Source: Candidatus Melainabacteria bacterium | Lineage (GTDB): Bacteria; Actinomycetota; Actinomycetes; Mycobacteriales; Pseudonocardiaceae | Assembly (NCBI GenBank): GCA_903970565.1 | Contig: CAJCJE010000142.1 | Span: 1-8,538 of the forward strand | Length of the DNA: 8,538 bases | Direction: 5' to 3' | Shown here: positions 1 to 6,402 of the stretch, one piece after another | Layout: every line of letters starts with the position of its first letter | Position numbering within the stretch: position 1 is the stretch's first letter | The notes under the pieces: generated by a model | Told to the model about the DNA's origin: nothing | What the model saw: the letters and a program-made list of their open reading frames with translations, nothing else | Database searches by the model: none | Position numbers and translations under genes: made by a program

Positions 1-1
1 C

Positions 2-157
2 ATCGTGCCGAGCACCGCACAGGACCCCGGCGGCGGCGCCGTCCTGGCCGCCCTGTCCCCGCACGCCACGAAGACGAACACGACGACGAACGCCCGACCG
101 AGCACCACGACGAACGCCCGAACGAACGCCATGACGAACAAGGAGACCTCGGGATGA
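2..157 (+). CDS. 3' end of an unrecognised upstream gene (partial)
   Basis: The frame beginning at base 2 is open from the window edge and stops at TGA 155-157. Its codons have almost exclusively G or C in the third position (exceptions are four A-ending codons), which is the coding signature of this genome. The visible C-terminus starts IVPSTAQDPGGGAVLAALSPH and then becomes a low-complexity Thr/Asn/Ala/Arg tail made partly of an 8-residue repeat (TTTNARPS, TTTNARTN). The stop overlaps the next gene's ATG as ATGA, a junction typical of translationally coupled actinobacterial operons. I do not recognise the family from this fragment; the tail looks like a disordered extension. The competing frame 1 is also open but would be an in-frame extension of the next gene, which family length argues against. 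Confidence 0.55.
   Translation: MVPSTAQDPGGGAVLAALSPHATKTNTTTNARPSTTTNARTNAMTNKETSG
83..121 (+). repeat. 24-nt tandem coding repeat
   Basis: The 15-mer ACGACGAACGCCCGA occurs at 83-97 and again at 107-121, offset by 24 nt (8 codons). It lies in the C-terminal tail of the partial upstream gene and encodes TTTNAR twice; a decayed third copy (TNAMTN) may follow. The unit is a whole number of codons, so copy-number change would not shift the frame. Confidence 0.6.
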
Positions 158-1158
158 CCCTGACCAACGCCCAGTATCGGCTCGCCGCCCGACCGGTCGG
201 CCTGCCGACGGACTCGGACTGGCAGTACACCGAGGAACCCGTGGCCGAGGCCGGCGACGGCGAGTTCCGCGTTCAGGTCGACTACCTGTCGCTGGACCCG
301 GCGATGCGGACCTGGATGAACGCCGGTCGCTCCTACATCGCGCCGGTCGAGATCGGCGCGGTGATGCGCGCCGCCGGTATCGGCACGGTCATCGACTCCC
401 GGCATCCCGACTTCGCGGTCGGCCAGACCGTGTCCGGGGTGTTCGGCGTGCAACGCTACGCGATCTCCAACGGTAGCGACGTGTCCGTTGTGGACACCGG
501 GCTGGCGCCCGCGCCGGTGCATCTCGGCGCGCTCGGGATCAGCGGTATCACCGCGTACTTCGGCCTGCTGGACGTCGGCAAGCCGCTGCCCGGCCAGACC
601 GTCGTGGTGTCGGCGGCGGCCGGCTCGGTCGGCAGCATCGTCGGCCAGATCGCCAGGATCAAGGGCTGCCGGGTGATCGGCATCGCCGGCGGCGCGGACA
701 AGTGCAAGGTCCTGGTCGATGAACTCGGTTTCGACGCGGCCATCGACTACAAGGCCGAGGACGTCCGCGCGCGGCTGCGCACCCACGCCCCGGACGGCGT
801 CGACGTGTTCTTCGACAACGTCGGTGGCCCGGTCCTGGAGGCCGTGCTGGCCCGACTGGCGCGCGGCGCGAGGGTGGTGCTCAGCGGCGCGGTGTCGCAG
901 TACAACACGACCCAGTCGCCGCGTGGACCGGCGAACTACATGCAACTGCTGGTCCAGCGCGCGTCGATGATCGGTTTCGTGGTCTTCGACTACGCCGCCC
1001 GCTACCCCGAGGCCGTCACCGAACTGGCCGGCTGGCTGCGGGACGGGTCGCTGCTGGCCCGCGACCACATCGTGCCGGGCGGGATCGCGCAGTTCCCCGA
1101 CGCCCTGCTCAAGCTGTTCACCGGGGAGAACACCGGCAAACTCATCCTGGCGTTGTGA
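154..1158 (+). CDS. NADPH-dependent oxidoreductase, zinc-free MDR family (CurA / prostaglandin-reductase type)
   Basis: A 334-residue cytosolic medium-chain reductase, expected to reduce the C=C bond of alpha,beta-unsaturated ketones or aldehydes with NADPH. The N-terminus (QYRLAARPVGLPTDSDW) and SLDPAMRTWM (46-55) are typical of the curcumin/prostaglandin/leukotriene B4 reductase branch. The cofactor fold shows GITAYFGLLDVG (131-142), the glycine-rich AAAGSVG (154-160) and GGADKCK (179-185), whose lysine position usually contacts the NADPH 2'-phosphate. FDNVGG (220-225) and the substrate-side GAVSQYN (245-251) follow. No structural or catalytic zinc cysteines are present, as expected for this branch. 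Length is normal. The ATG is chosen because AAGGAG at 140-145 lies 8 nt upstream and family members begin near here. It overlaps the upstream stop (ATGA) and is followed after 7 nt by an HxlR regulator that may control it. The natural substrate cannot be read from sequence. Confidence 0.93.
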   Translation: MTLTNAQYRLAARPVGLPTDSDWQYTEEPVAEAGDGEFRVQVDYLSLDPAMRTWMNAGRSYIAPVEIGAVMRAAGIGTVIDSRHPDFAVGQTVSGVFGVQRYAISNGSDVSVVDTGLAPAPVHLGALGISGITAYFGLLDVGKPLPGQTVVVSAAAGSVGSIVGQIARIKGCRVIGIAGGADKCKVLVDELGFDAAIDYKAEDVRARLRTHAPDGVDVFFDNVGGPVLEAVLARLARGARVVLSGAVSQYNTTQSPRGPANYMQLLVQRASMIGFVVFDYAARYPEAVTELAGWLRDGSLLARDHIVPGGIAQFPDALLKLFTGENTGKLILAL

Positions 1159-1165
1159 GAGGGTC

Positions 1166-1648
1166 GTGCCGGCCCCCGAGGGTTTCGAGCACCGCTTCGA
1201 GGCGGATTCGGTCGGCCGCGCGCTGGCACTGGTGGGGGAGCGGTGGAGTCTGCTGATCCTGCGCGAGACCTTCTTCGGCGTGCGGCGCTACGGCGAGTTC
1301 GCGCGGAACCTCTCGATTCCCCGCCCGACGCTGTCCGCGCGCCTGAAGACCCTCGTGCGGGCCGGGGTGCTCGACCGCGTCCGCTACGCCGAGGACCCCG
1401 ACCGGCACGAGTACCGGCTCACTCACGCCGGCCGGGATCTCTTTCCGGCGATCGTGATCCTGACGCGCTGGGGTGACAAGTATCTCGCGGGTGAGGAGGG
1501 GCCGCCGATCGTGTTGCGGCACAACGACTGCGGCGAACTTGCCGAGTCCTATGTGGCCTGTCGGCACTGCGGTGGCGAGGTCGGTGTCGACAGGGTCACC
1601 CCGGAGCCGGGCCCGGCTTTCCGGCGGGGGTCCGGCCCGGACTCCTGA
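1166..1648 (+). CDS. HxlR-family winged-helix transcriptional regulator
   Basis: A 160-residue DNA-binding protein. The HxlR domain covers about residues 14-110: DSVGRALALVGERWSLLILRE (helix 1-2), FGVRRYGEFARNLSIPRPTLSARLKTLVRAGVL (recognition helix around 52-66) and the wing DPDRHEYRLTHAGRDL. Many relatives carry a redox-sensing Cys just before the first helix; here that position is Ser15. A C-terminal extension holds H119, C122, C132 and C135 (H-x2-C-x9-C-x2-C), resembling a small zinc-ribbon tail seen in some longer actinobacterial HxlR proteins. The start is GTG preceded by AGAGGG at 1158-1163, only 2 nt away, which is short, so coupling to the reductase 7 nt upstream may help initiation. 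HxlR regulators often sit beside quinone or enone reductases and control them in response to electrophiles; that role here is inferred from position. Confidence 0.9.
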   Translation: MPAPEGFEHRFEADSVGRALALVGERWSLLILRETFFGVRRYGEFARNLSIPRPTLSARLKTLVRAGVLDRVRYAEDPDRHEYRLTHAGRDLFPAIVILTRWGDKYLAGEEGPPIVLRHNDCGELAESYVACRHCGGEVGVDRVTPEPGPAFRRGSGPDS

Positions 1649-1666
1649 CCGGGTTCAGATCTGCGC

Positions 1667-1705
1667 CAGGACGGGCGTCGAGGAAGGAACTCGACGCCCG
1701 TCCTG
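1667..1705 (+). terminator. Factor-independent-type terminator after the HxlR gene
   Basis: Bases 1667-1682 pair perfectly with 1690-1705 (16 bp, mostly G/C) around a 7-nt loop, GAAGGAA. It starts 18 nt after the HxlR stop codon. No T-tract follows, as is common for actinobacterial terminators. It separates the oxidoreductase-regulator unit from the GH38 gene. Confidence 0.8.
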
Positions 1706-1816
1706 ACCTCGGGCCCGCGCCGGTATCGGCCGGAACATCCGGTGCGCGCCGCTCGTTGACCGGCTACTCGGAGCCCACCCGAAACGCCTGCCGCACCCGG
1801 ACGCACTGGAGAGCCC

Positions 1817-4504
1817 ATGACCCTCGTCCGGCCGGCCTCGGGAAGCAGTCCCATCCGGCGGATCACGCTCGTCCCGCGCACCCACTTCGACCTGGCCTGG
1901 TGGGCGAAGTGGACCATTTTCCGGCACATGTTCGAGGGGAACTTCGCGGCCATCGTCGGCGCGCTGGGGCAGGACGCCGAACTCAGGTTCACCCTGGACA
2001 GCCAGACCGAGTTGGCGTTGTGGTGGCTGGAGGGGACCGAACTGCCCAGCCGGCGCCAGGAACGCTACGACCGGCTGGTGCGGCTGGTGGACTCCGGGCA
2101 GTTGCAGATCGGGCCGGGGATGGTCCTGCCGGACATGTTCCTCACCGATCCGGAACTGGTCGTCGACAACCTGCTGCTCGGCGAGCGGATCGGCCGGGAA
2201 CTGCGCGTGCCGCGCGCGGTCGGCATCGACTGGTCGGACATCTTCGGCTACCCGGCCGAACTACCGAAGCTGCTGGGCGACTTCGGCCATCGGATGGTGT
2301 TCCTGTCCCGTGGCGTACCACCCGAGATGGCCGGGGAGCCGGCCTTCTGGTGGCAGGCCGGCGACGGCAGCCGGGTGCTGGTCGTCGTCCAGTTGGGCGG
2401 CTACGACTCGGGGCGCCGCTTCGGCGAGACCGTGCGGCGGTCGGTCGCGCTCGTCGGCCGGTTCGCGGCCCGGCACGGCGAAGCGCTGCACCGGGTCGGC
2501 ATGGACGACCTGCTGGTGTACGTGGGCACCGACCATTCGGGTATACGGGCGAACCTGGCCGAGCACGTGCGCGCCTGCCGCGCGGCGTACCCGCAGTTCG
2601 AGTTCCGGCTCGCCACCAACGAGGAGTACGCCCGCGACCTGCCGATCCAGCGGCTGCGGCTGAAGACCTGGACGGGTGAACTGACCGGCACGGTCACCAT
2701 CGACCGGCCGATCCTGCGGGGCGTCAGCTCCAGCCGGATGTACCTCAAACAGGCCAACGAGCGGATCGTGCGGCTACTGCGCCAGGCCGAACGGGCCTGC
2801 GCGCTGGCCGTGCTGAGGCGCGGGCCGGCGTTCGAGTATCCGAGGGAGGCGTTCACCCACCTCACCCGGCGGCTGCTGGTGTTGCAGTCGCACGACGCGC
2901 TGACCGGGTGCGGGGTCGACGCGGTCGGCCGGGACCTGCTCGCCGCCTACGACGATCTGGAGGTGCTGGCCAACCGGCTGCGGCAGGAGGCGTTCGGTGC
3001 GCTCGCCGGTCGGCCCGCCGCCTACGGCAACGGCTTCCAGTACGGCGTGCCGCCGAGCAGACGTTTCAGCCTGTGGAATCCACTGCCCTATCCCACCGCG
3101 CAGGTGGCCGTGCTGGACCTACCGGCCGAACTGCACGGCAACGGCGCGCTGCGCGCGCTCGTCGACGGCCGGCCGCGCCCCCTCCAACGGCTGGGCGCCG
3201 ACACGGCGGCCCTCGCGGTCGAGCTGAGCGGATTCGGCAGCGCCACGGTGGAACTGGTCCGCCGACGGCCCTGGCCGGCCGGGCCGTCCCGGCCGAGCAA
3301 CGGCCGGAGCATCGACAACGGCCTGGTCCGGGTCCGCGCGGCGGCCAACGGCACGGTCACCGTGACCGACCTGCGCACCGGCAACGAGGTCGGCGGGCTG
3401 TTGCGCTTGCAGAGCATCGGGGACCGGGGCGACCTGTACAACTTCGACGCCTCCGGCGAACTCACCAGCACGCTCGGCGAGCACGCCACCATTCGCTGCC
3501 GGCAGCGTGGTCCGCTGGTCTGGGAACTGGAGATCCGTACCCGGCTTCGGTTGCCCGGCGGTCTCGATCCGGCCATGCCGCACCAGTGGCTGCGCTGGGC
3601 CAAGATCGGCATCGACTGGGCGGTGCCCAGGGCACGGCTGCCGCGCTGGCTGACCTGGCGGGAACGAACCCGGCCGCAGGGTCCTGAGGTGCTGGTCGAC
3701 CTCCGCACCACGATGCGGCTGACCGCCGGCAGCCCCACCGTGGACTGTGTGACCACTGTGGACAATCGTGCCAGGGACCATCGGCTGCGAGTGGTGTTCC
3801 CGGTGGGGGAGCGGGTCGAGCACAGTCGGGCGGAGAGCACCTTCGGTGTCCAGACGCACCCGATCCGGCGCGGCGACCCGGACTGGAAGGCCAGGACCAC
3901 CTGGATGGAGGAGCCGTTCAACGACCACGTCACCCAGGGCTGGGTCGCGGCGGGCCGGATCGCGGTGTTCGGTCGTGGCCTGCCCGAGTTCGAGGTGGTC
4001 GATTCCGGCTCCGATGGGGTGGCGTCGAGCGAGATCGAACTGACCCTGTTGCGCTGTGTCGGCCGGCTGAGCAAGGACAACCTGACCTCTCGGCGCGGCG
4101 GCGCCGGACCGGGCGAACCCACGCCCGAGGCCCAGTGCCAGGGCGAGCACCGCTTCTCCTACGCTTTCACCCTCGACCAGGGCGCGGACGAGATCGACTG
4201 GGTCCGGCGGGCGCAGGCCTGGCGCGGCGGACTCGTGGTCGGCCCGGCGGAACTGGACACCAACGGCATTCTCGAATGCCACGACGAGGCCACCGTGTTC
4301 TCCGCGTTCAGGGGCGCCGAGGACGGCGCCGGCGTGGTCTACCGGGCCTGGGCCGGCGGTGAACCGGCCCGGCTGGCACTCACCGGCCGGTTCACCGAAA
4401 GCCGGCGGGTCACCCTGCGCGAGGACCCGGCGCCGCGGGAGGGGTTGGAACTGGCGCCCCGGCAGACGGCCACCGTGCGGTTGACCAACCAGCCGTGCGG
4501 TTGA
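1817..4504 (+). CDS. Glycoside hydrolase family 38 (alpha-mannosidase-like) protein
   Basis: An 895-residue retaining glycosidase-like protein with no signal peptide or membrane segment, so probably cytoplasmic. The N-terminal catalytic domain (about 14-300) opens with VPRTHFDLAWW, where H23 and D25 match the GH38 zinc-ligand pair. WSDIFGYPAELP (139-150) supplies D141, aligned by motif with the catalytic nucleophile that also binds zinc. GTDHSG (D239-H240) and SSRMYLKQAN (about 304-313) are further family landmarks. LQSHDALTGCGVD places H359-D360 at the fourth zinc-ligand motif (HHDA.TG in characterised enzymes). The remainder, about 400-895, is the long beta-rich region usual for GH38. The ATG follows GGAGAG at 1808-1813. 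The first His of the common HTHxD/HSHxD motif is Arg21, but it is not a zinc ligand. No transporter or other glycosidase lies nearby, so the substrate (mannoside or another alpha-glycan) is unknown. Confidence 0.88.
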   Translation: MTLVRPASGSSPIRRITLVPRTHFDLAWWAKWTIFRHMFEGNFAAIVGALGQDAELRFTLDSQTELALWWLEGTELPSRRQERYDRLVRLVDSGQLQIGPGMVLPDMFLTDPELVVDNLLLGERIGRELRVPRAVGIDWSDIFGYPAELPKLLGDFGHRMVFLSRGVPPEMAGEPAFWWQAGDGSRVLVVVQLGGYDSGRRFGETVRRSVALVGRFAARHGEALHRVGMDDLLVYVGTDHSGIRANLAEHVRACRAAYPQFEFRLATNEEYARDLPIQRLRLKTWTGELTGTVTIDRPILRGVSSSRMYLKQANERIVRLLRQAERACALAVLRRGPAFEYPREAFTHLTRRLLVLQSHDALTGCGVDAVGRDLLAAYDDLEVLANRLRQEAFGALAGRPAAYGNGFQYGVPPSRRFSLWNPLPYPTAQVAVLDLPAELHGNGALRALVDGRPRPLQRLGADTAALAVELSGFGSATVELVRRRPWPAGPSRPSNGRSIDNGLVRVRAAANGTVTVTDLRTGNEVGGLLRLQSIGDRGDLYNFDASGELTSTLGEHATIRCRQRGPLVWELEIRTRLRLPGGLDPAMPHQWLRWAKIGIDWAVPRARLPRWLTWRERTRPQGPEVLVDLRTTMRLTAGSPTVDCVTTVDNRARDHRLRVVFPVGERVEHSRAESTFGVQTHPIRRGDPDWKARTTWMEEPFNDHVTQGWVAAGRIAVFGRGLPEFEVVDSGSDGVASSEIELTLLRCVGRLSKDNLTSRRGGAGPGEPTPEAQCQGEHRFSYAFTLDQGADEIDWVRRAQAWRGGLVVGPAELDTNGILECHDEATVFSAFRGAEDGAGVVYRAWAGGEPARLALTGRFTESRRVTLREDPAPREGLELAPRQTATVRLTNQPCG

Positions 4505-4555
4505 CCAGGTAATCGGGCCGTACCAGGGAGTCGGGCGGTTGACAAGGTAGTCGGA
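4478..4555 (+). repeat. Degenerate ~20-bp tandem repeat across the GH38 stop codon
   Basis: Four units can be laid out at 4478-4497, 4498-4517, 4518-4535 and 4536-4555. Unit 2 (CGGTTGACCAGGTAATCGGG) and unit 4 (CGGTTGACAAGGTAGTCGGA) agree at 17 of 20 positions. Units 1 and 2 share an exact 15-mer, CCGTGCGGTTGACCA, at 4473-4487 and 4493-4507. Unit 3 is the most decayed (12 of 18). In unit 1 the TTGACC is read as part of the GH38 protein; in unit 2 the frame differs and its TGA is the stop codon. Confidence 0.65.
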
Positions 4556-4572
4556 TCGCGGGGACCGGCGCC

Positions 4573-4591
4573 GGCCGGTGTGTCGCCGGCC
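4573..4591 (+). terminator. Possible weak terminator after the GH38 gene
   Basis: GGCCGG (4573-4578) pairs with CCGGCC (4586-4591) around a 7-nt loop. The palindrome CCGGCGCCGG at 4565-4574 overlaps the left arm and could compete with it. The stem is all G/C but only 6 bp, and such short matches are common at this base composition, so support is modest. Confidence 0.3.
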
Positions 4592-4629
4592 ACGACGCGG
4601 CGCCAGGCGACGATCGGCACTCGGTGTCC

Positions 4630-4635
4630 TACGGT
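4630..4635 (+). promoter_or_regulatory. Candidate -10 box of the aldehyde dehydrogenase gene
   Basis: TACGGT fits the actinobacterial TANNNT -10 pattern. It would give a transcript start near 4642 and a leader of about 23 nt that still contains the ribosome binding site AAAGGA (4652-4657). No convincing -35 is present 16-18 nt upstream. The box lies between TGTC (4625-4628) and GACA (4638-4641), a small inverted repeat that could be an operator but is short enough to be chance. Confidence 0.35.
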
Positions 4636-4664
4636 GGAGACACATCCTCGGAAAGGAACCCATC

Positions 4665-6107
4665 GTGTCTGACCTGTACGCGAACGCGACCAAGTTCTAC
4701 CTCGACGGCAAATGGGTCGAGCCGGCCACGGCCGCCGTGCTCGATGTGCTCAACCCGGCGACCGAGCAGGTCATTACCCAGGTCGCGATGGGCAGCGTGC
4801 AGGACACGAATCTGGCCGTGGCCGCCGCGAAGGCCGCGTTCCCGGCCTGGTCGCAGACCAGCCGCGAGGAACGGCTGCGCCTGTTGGAGGCCATCGTCGC
4901 GGCCTACCAGAACCGGATGGCCGACCTGGCCGCCACGGTCACCGCCGAGATGGGCGCGCCGAGCAAGTTCGCGGCCCGCGCCCAGGTACCGGCCGGGCTC
5001 GGACACCTGCTCAAGGCCGTCGACATCCTCCGCGACTACCCGTTCAAACAGGTCCACGGCACGACCGTGCTGCTGCGCGAGCCGGCCGGGGTGTGCGCGC
5101 TGATCACGCCGTGGAACTGGCCGCTCAACCAGATCATGTGCAAGATCGCGCCCGCGCTGGCCACCGGCTGCACTATGGTGCTCAAGCCCAGCGAGGTCGC
5201 GCCGCTGGACGCGATCCTGGTCGCCGAGATCCTGGATGAGGCGGGCGTGCCGGCCGGGGTGTTCAACCTGGTGAACGGCGACGGCGCGACCGTCGGCGCG
5301 ACGCTGTCCGCGCACCCGGACGTCGACATGGTCTCCTTCACCGGATCGACCAGGGCCGGCGTGCAGGTCAGCAAGAACGCGGCCGACACGGTCAAGCGGG
5401 TCTCGCTGGAGCTGGGCGGCAAGTCGGCGAACATCGTGCTCTCCGACGCCGATCTGACCAAGGCGGCCGGCGTCGCGCTGGCCGGCTGCTTCACCAACAC
5501 CGGCCAGAGCTGCAACGCGACCACCCGGCTGCTGGTGCAGGCCGATCAGCACGACGAACTGGTCGCGCTGATCAAGGACGCGGCCGGCGCCTACACCACC
5601 GGCGACCCGCAGGCGCCGCAGACCCGGCTCGGGCCGGTGGTCAGCAAGACCCAGTTCGACCGGGTGCAGGACCTGATCAAAGCCGGCCTCGACGAGGGCG
5701 CCGAGGCGCTGGTCGGCGGGCCCGGCCTGCCGGAGGGCATCGACAGGGGCTACTACGTGCGGCCCACGGTGTTCGTCGGGGTACGGCCGGAGATGCGGAT
5801 CGCCCGTGAGGAGATCTTCGGGCCGGTGCTGTCGGTGATTTCCTACACCGACGAGGAGGATGCCATCCGGATCGCCAACGACAGCCAGTACGGACTCGGC
5901 GGCGCGGTCCAGTCGGCCGACCTGGAGCGCGCCTTCCGGGTGGCCTCCCGGATTCGCACCGGCATGGTCGGCCTCAACGGCGCGGGCCCGGACAACGCGG
6001 CCCCCTTCGGCGGCTACAAGCAGTCCGGCAACGGTCGGGAGTGGGGCCAGTTCGGCTTCGACGAGTTCACCGAGGTCAAGGCCGTTATGGGCGTGCCGGC
6101 CGGCTGA
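4665..6107 (+). CDS. NAD(P)-dependent aldehyde dehydrogenase
   Basis: A 480-residue, soluble, full-length aldehyde dehydrogenase that oxidises an aldehyde to the carboxylate through a thiohemiacetal. Visible motifs, in order: TPWNWPLNQ with N151 (oxyanion hole), KPSEVAP with K174 (cofactor ribose), SFTGSTRAG (Rossmann fold), SLELGGKS with the general base E249, FTNTGQSC with the catalytic C283, and REEIFGPVLSV. The E-to-C spacing of 34 and N-to-C spacing of 132 match the family. The GTG at 4665 is chosen over upstream in-frame starts because AAAGGA at 4652-4657 is 7 nt away and MSDLYANATKFYLDGKWV is the expected beginning; the stretch before it is Arg-rich and non-homologous. Likely transcribed alone: its own -10 candidate upstream, a strong hairpin downstream. 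The substrate is not readable; the closest families include broad aliphatic and semialdehyde dehydrogenases. Confidence 0.95.
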   Translation: MSDLYANATKFYLDGKWVEPATAAVLDVLNPATEQVITQVAMGSVQDTNLAVAAAKAAFPAWSQTSREERLRLLEAIVAAYQNRMADLAATVTAEMGAPSKFAARAQVPAGLGHLLKAVDILRDYPFKQVHGTTVLLREPAGVCALITPWNWPLNQIMCKIAPALATGCTMVLKPSEVAPLDAILVAEILDEAGVPAGVFNLVNGDGATVGATLSAHPDVDMVSFTGSTRAGVQVSKNAADTVKRVSLELGGKSANIVLSDADLTKAAGVALAGCFTNTGQSCNATTRLLVQADQHDELVALIKDAAGAYTTGDPQAPQTRLGPVVSKTQFDRVQDLIKAGLDEGAEALVGGPGLPEGIDRGYYVRPTVFVGVRPEMRIAREEIFGPVLSVISYTDEEDAIRIANDSQYGLGGAVQSADLERAFRVASRIRTGMVGLNGAGPDNAAPFGGYKQSGNGREWGQFGFDEFTEVKAVMGVPAG

Positions 6108-6121
6108 GGCTAGCTGAGCGG

Positions 6122-6170
6122 ACGCGGCAAGGGCGATCCGGGCTGCTGGCTCGGATCGCCCTCGCCGCGT
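6122..6170 (+). terminator. Terminator after the aldehyde dehydrogenase gene
   Basis: Bases 6122-6140 pair with 6152-6170 in a 19-position stem with a single A-C mismatch (6129/6163) and an 11-nt loop. It lies 14 nt past the stop codon. A second, mutually exclusive hairpin, GCCGCG-TTT-CGCGGC at 6164-6178, uses part of the same right arm. Confidence 0.8.
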
Positions 6171-6339
6171 TTCGCGGCACCCGCCGAGCAATCCGAAACC
6201 CGACAGGGCCCGAATGCCCGAGTGAAGTGGGATTGCACCGCGAACCGGATCTGTCGCGGACGGCGAATCCTTTCGACACCGACGGACTTTCGGCATTATC
6301 GGCTCGACACAGTTCCGGAATTATGTGCCGGACAATGGC

Positions 6340-6355
6340 GGAACTCGCGAGTTCC
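6340..6355. promoter_or_regulatory. Perfect 16-bp palindrome, candidate operator
   Basis: GGAACTCGCGAGTTCC is its own reverse complement over all 16 bases and stands in an AT-richer intergenic region. Its centre is about 55 bp upstream of the transcript start predicted from the -10 box at 6391-6396, just beyond the -35 region. That is a usual place for a dimeric activator or repressor site. With no loop, it is better suited to protein binding than to an RNA hairpin. Which regulator binds is unknown. Confidence 0.5.
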
Positions 6356-6390
6356 ATTTATCGCGAAGTGGTGAGCCGGATGCCGATAGG

Positions 6391-6396
6391 TACGCT
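6391..6396 (+). promoter_or_regulatory. Candidate -10 box upstream of KAS III
   Basis: TACGCT matches TANNNT. Six bases separate it from the GTG at 6403, the spacing seen in leaderless actinobacterial transcripts whose first base is the start codon. The -35 region is weak: TGGTGA at 6369-6374 with a 16-bp spacer is the best I see. A second similar box, TAGGTA, lies at 6387-6392. Confidence 0.35.
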
Positions 6397-6402
6397 TCTG
6401 TT

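Larger units (their letters stand above)
6108..6402. other. AT-richer intergenic region upstream of the KAS III gene
   Basis: This stretch holds the aldehyde dehydrogenase terminator at its left end. From about 6185 it becomes visibly less GC-rich than the coding sequence, as promoter regions do. It contains an 8-bp palindrome TTCCGGAA (6313-6320), the 16-bp palindrome described separately, and a -10 candidate at its right end. Open frames crossing it have poor codon bias and no recognisable protein. Confidence 0.6.

Noticed and set aside
1..153. N-terminal extension of the oxidoreductase in its own frame, which is open to the window edge.
   Set aside because: The extension would be Asp/Glu/Arg/His-rich filler, third positions favour the other frame, and a good ribosome binding site at 140-145 precedes the ATG at 154, where the family normally begins.
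1605..1642. GC palindromes at 1605-1618 and 1630-1642 near the end of the HxlR gene as extra terminators.
   Set aside because: They lie within coding sequence, are made of CCGG-type words common in this genome, and the adjacent 16-bp hairpin already explains termination.
4539..4562. TTGACA at 4539-4544 as a -35 box.
   Set aside because: No -10-like sequence lies 16-19 nt downstream (the region is all G/C), and the motif is explained as part of the tandem repeat.
4578..4664. A 29-residue upstream extension of the aldehyde dehydrogenase.
   Set aside because: It is Arg-rich and lacks a ribosome binding site. AAAGGA and the typical N-terminus support the GTG at 4665.
3119..4693. A very long antisense open frame (over 500 codons) opposite the GH38 gene.
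   Set aside because: High GC removes stop codons from the complementary frames. The predicted protein is Pro/Arg/Gly-rich with no recognisable domain, while the opposite strand encodes clear GH38 motifs.
4629..6296. A long antisense open frame opposite the aldehyde dehydrogenase gene.
   Set aside because: Same cause. The plus strand carries a complete, correctly spaced set of aldehyde dehydrogenase motifs, and the antisense product is His/Arg/Gly-rich noise.
6325..6402. A 54-codon version of the small ORF starting at GTG 6325.
   Set aside because: It would run through the 16-bp palindrome and the candidate promoter elements and has no ribosome binding site; the shorter 6403 start fits the -10 geometry better.
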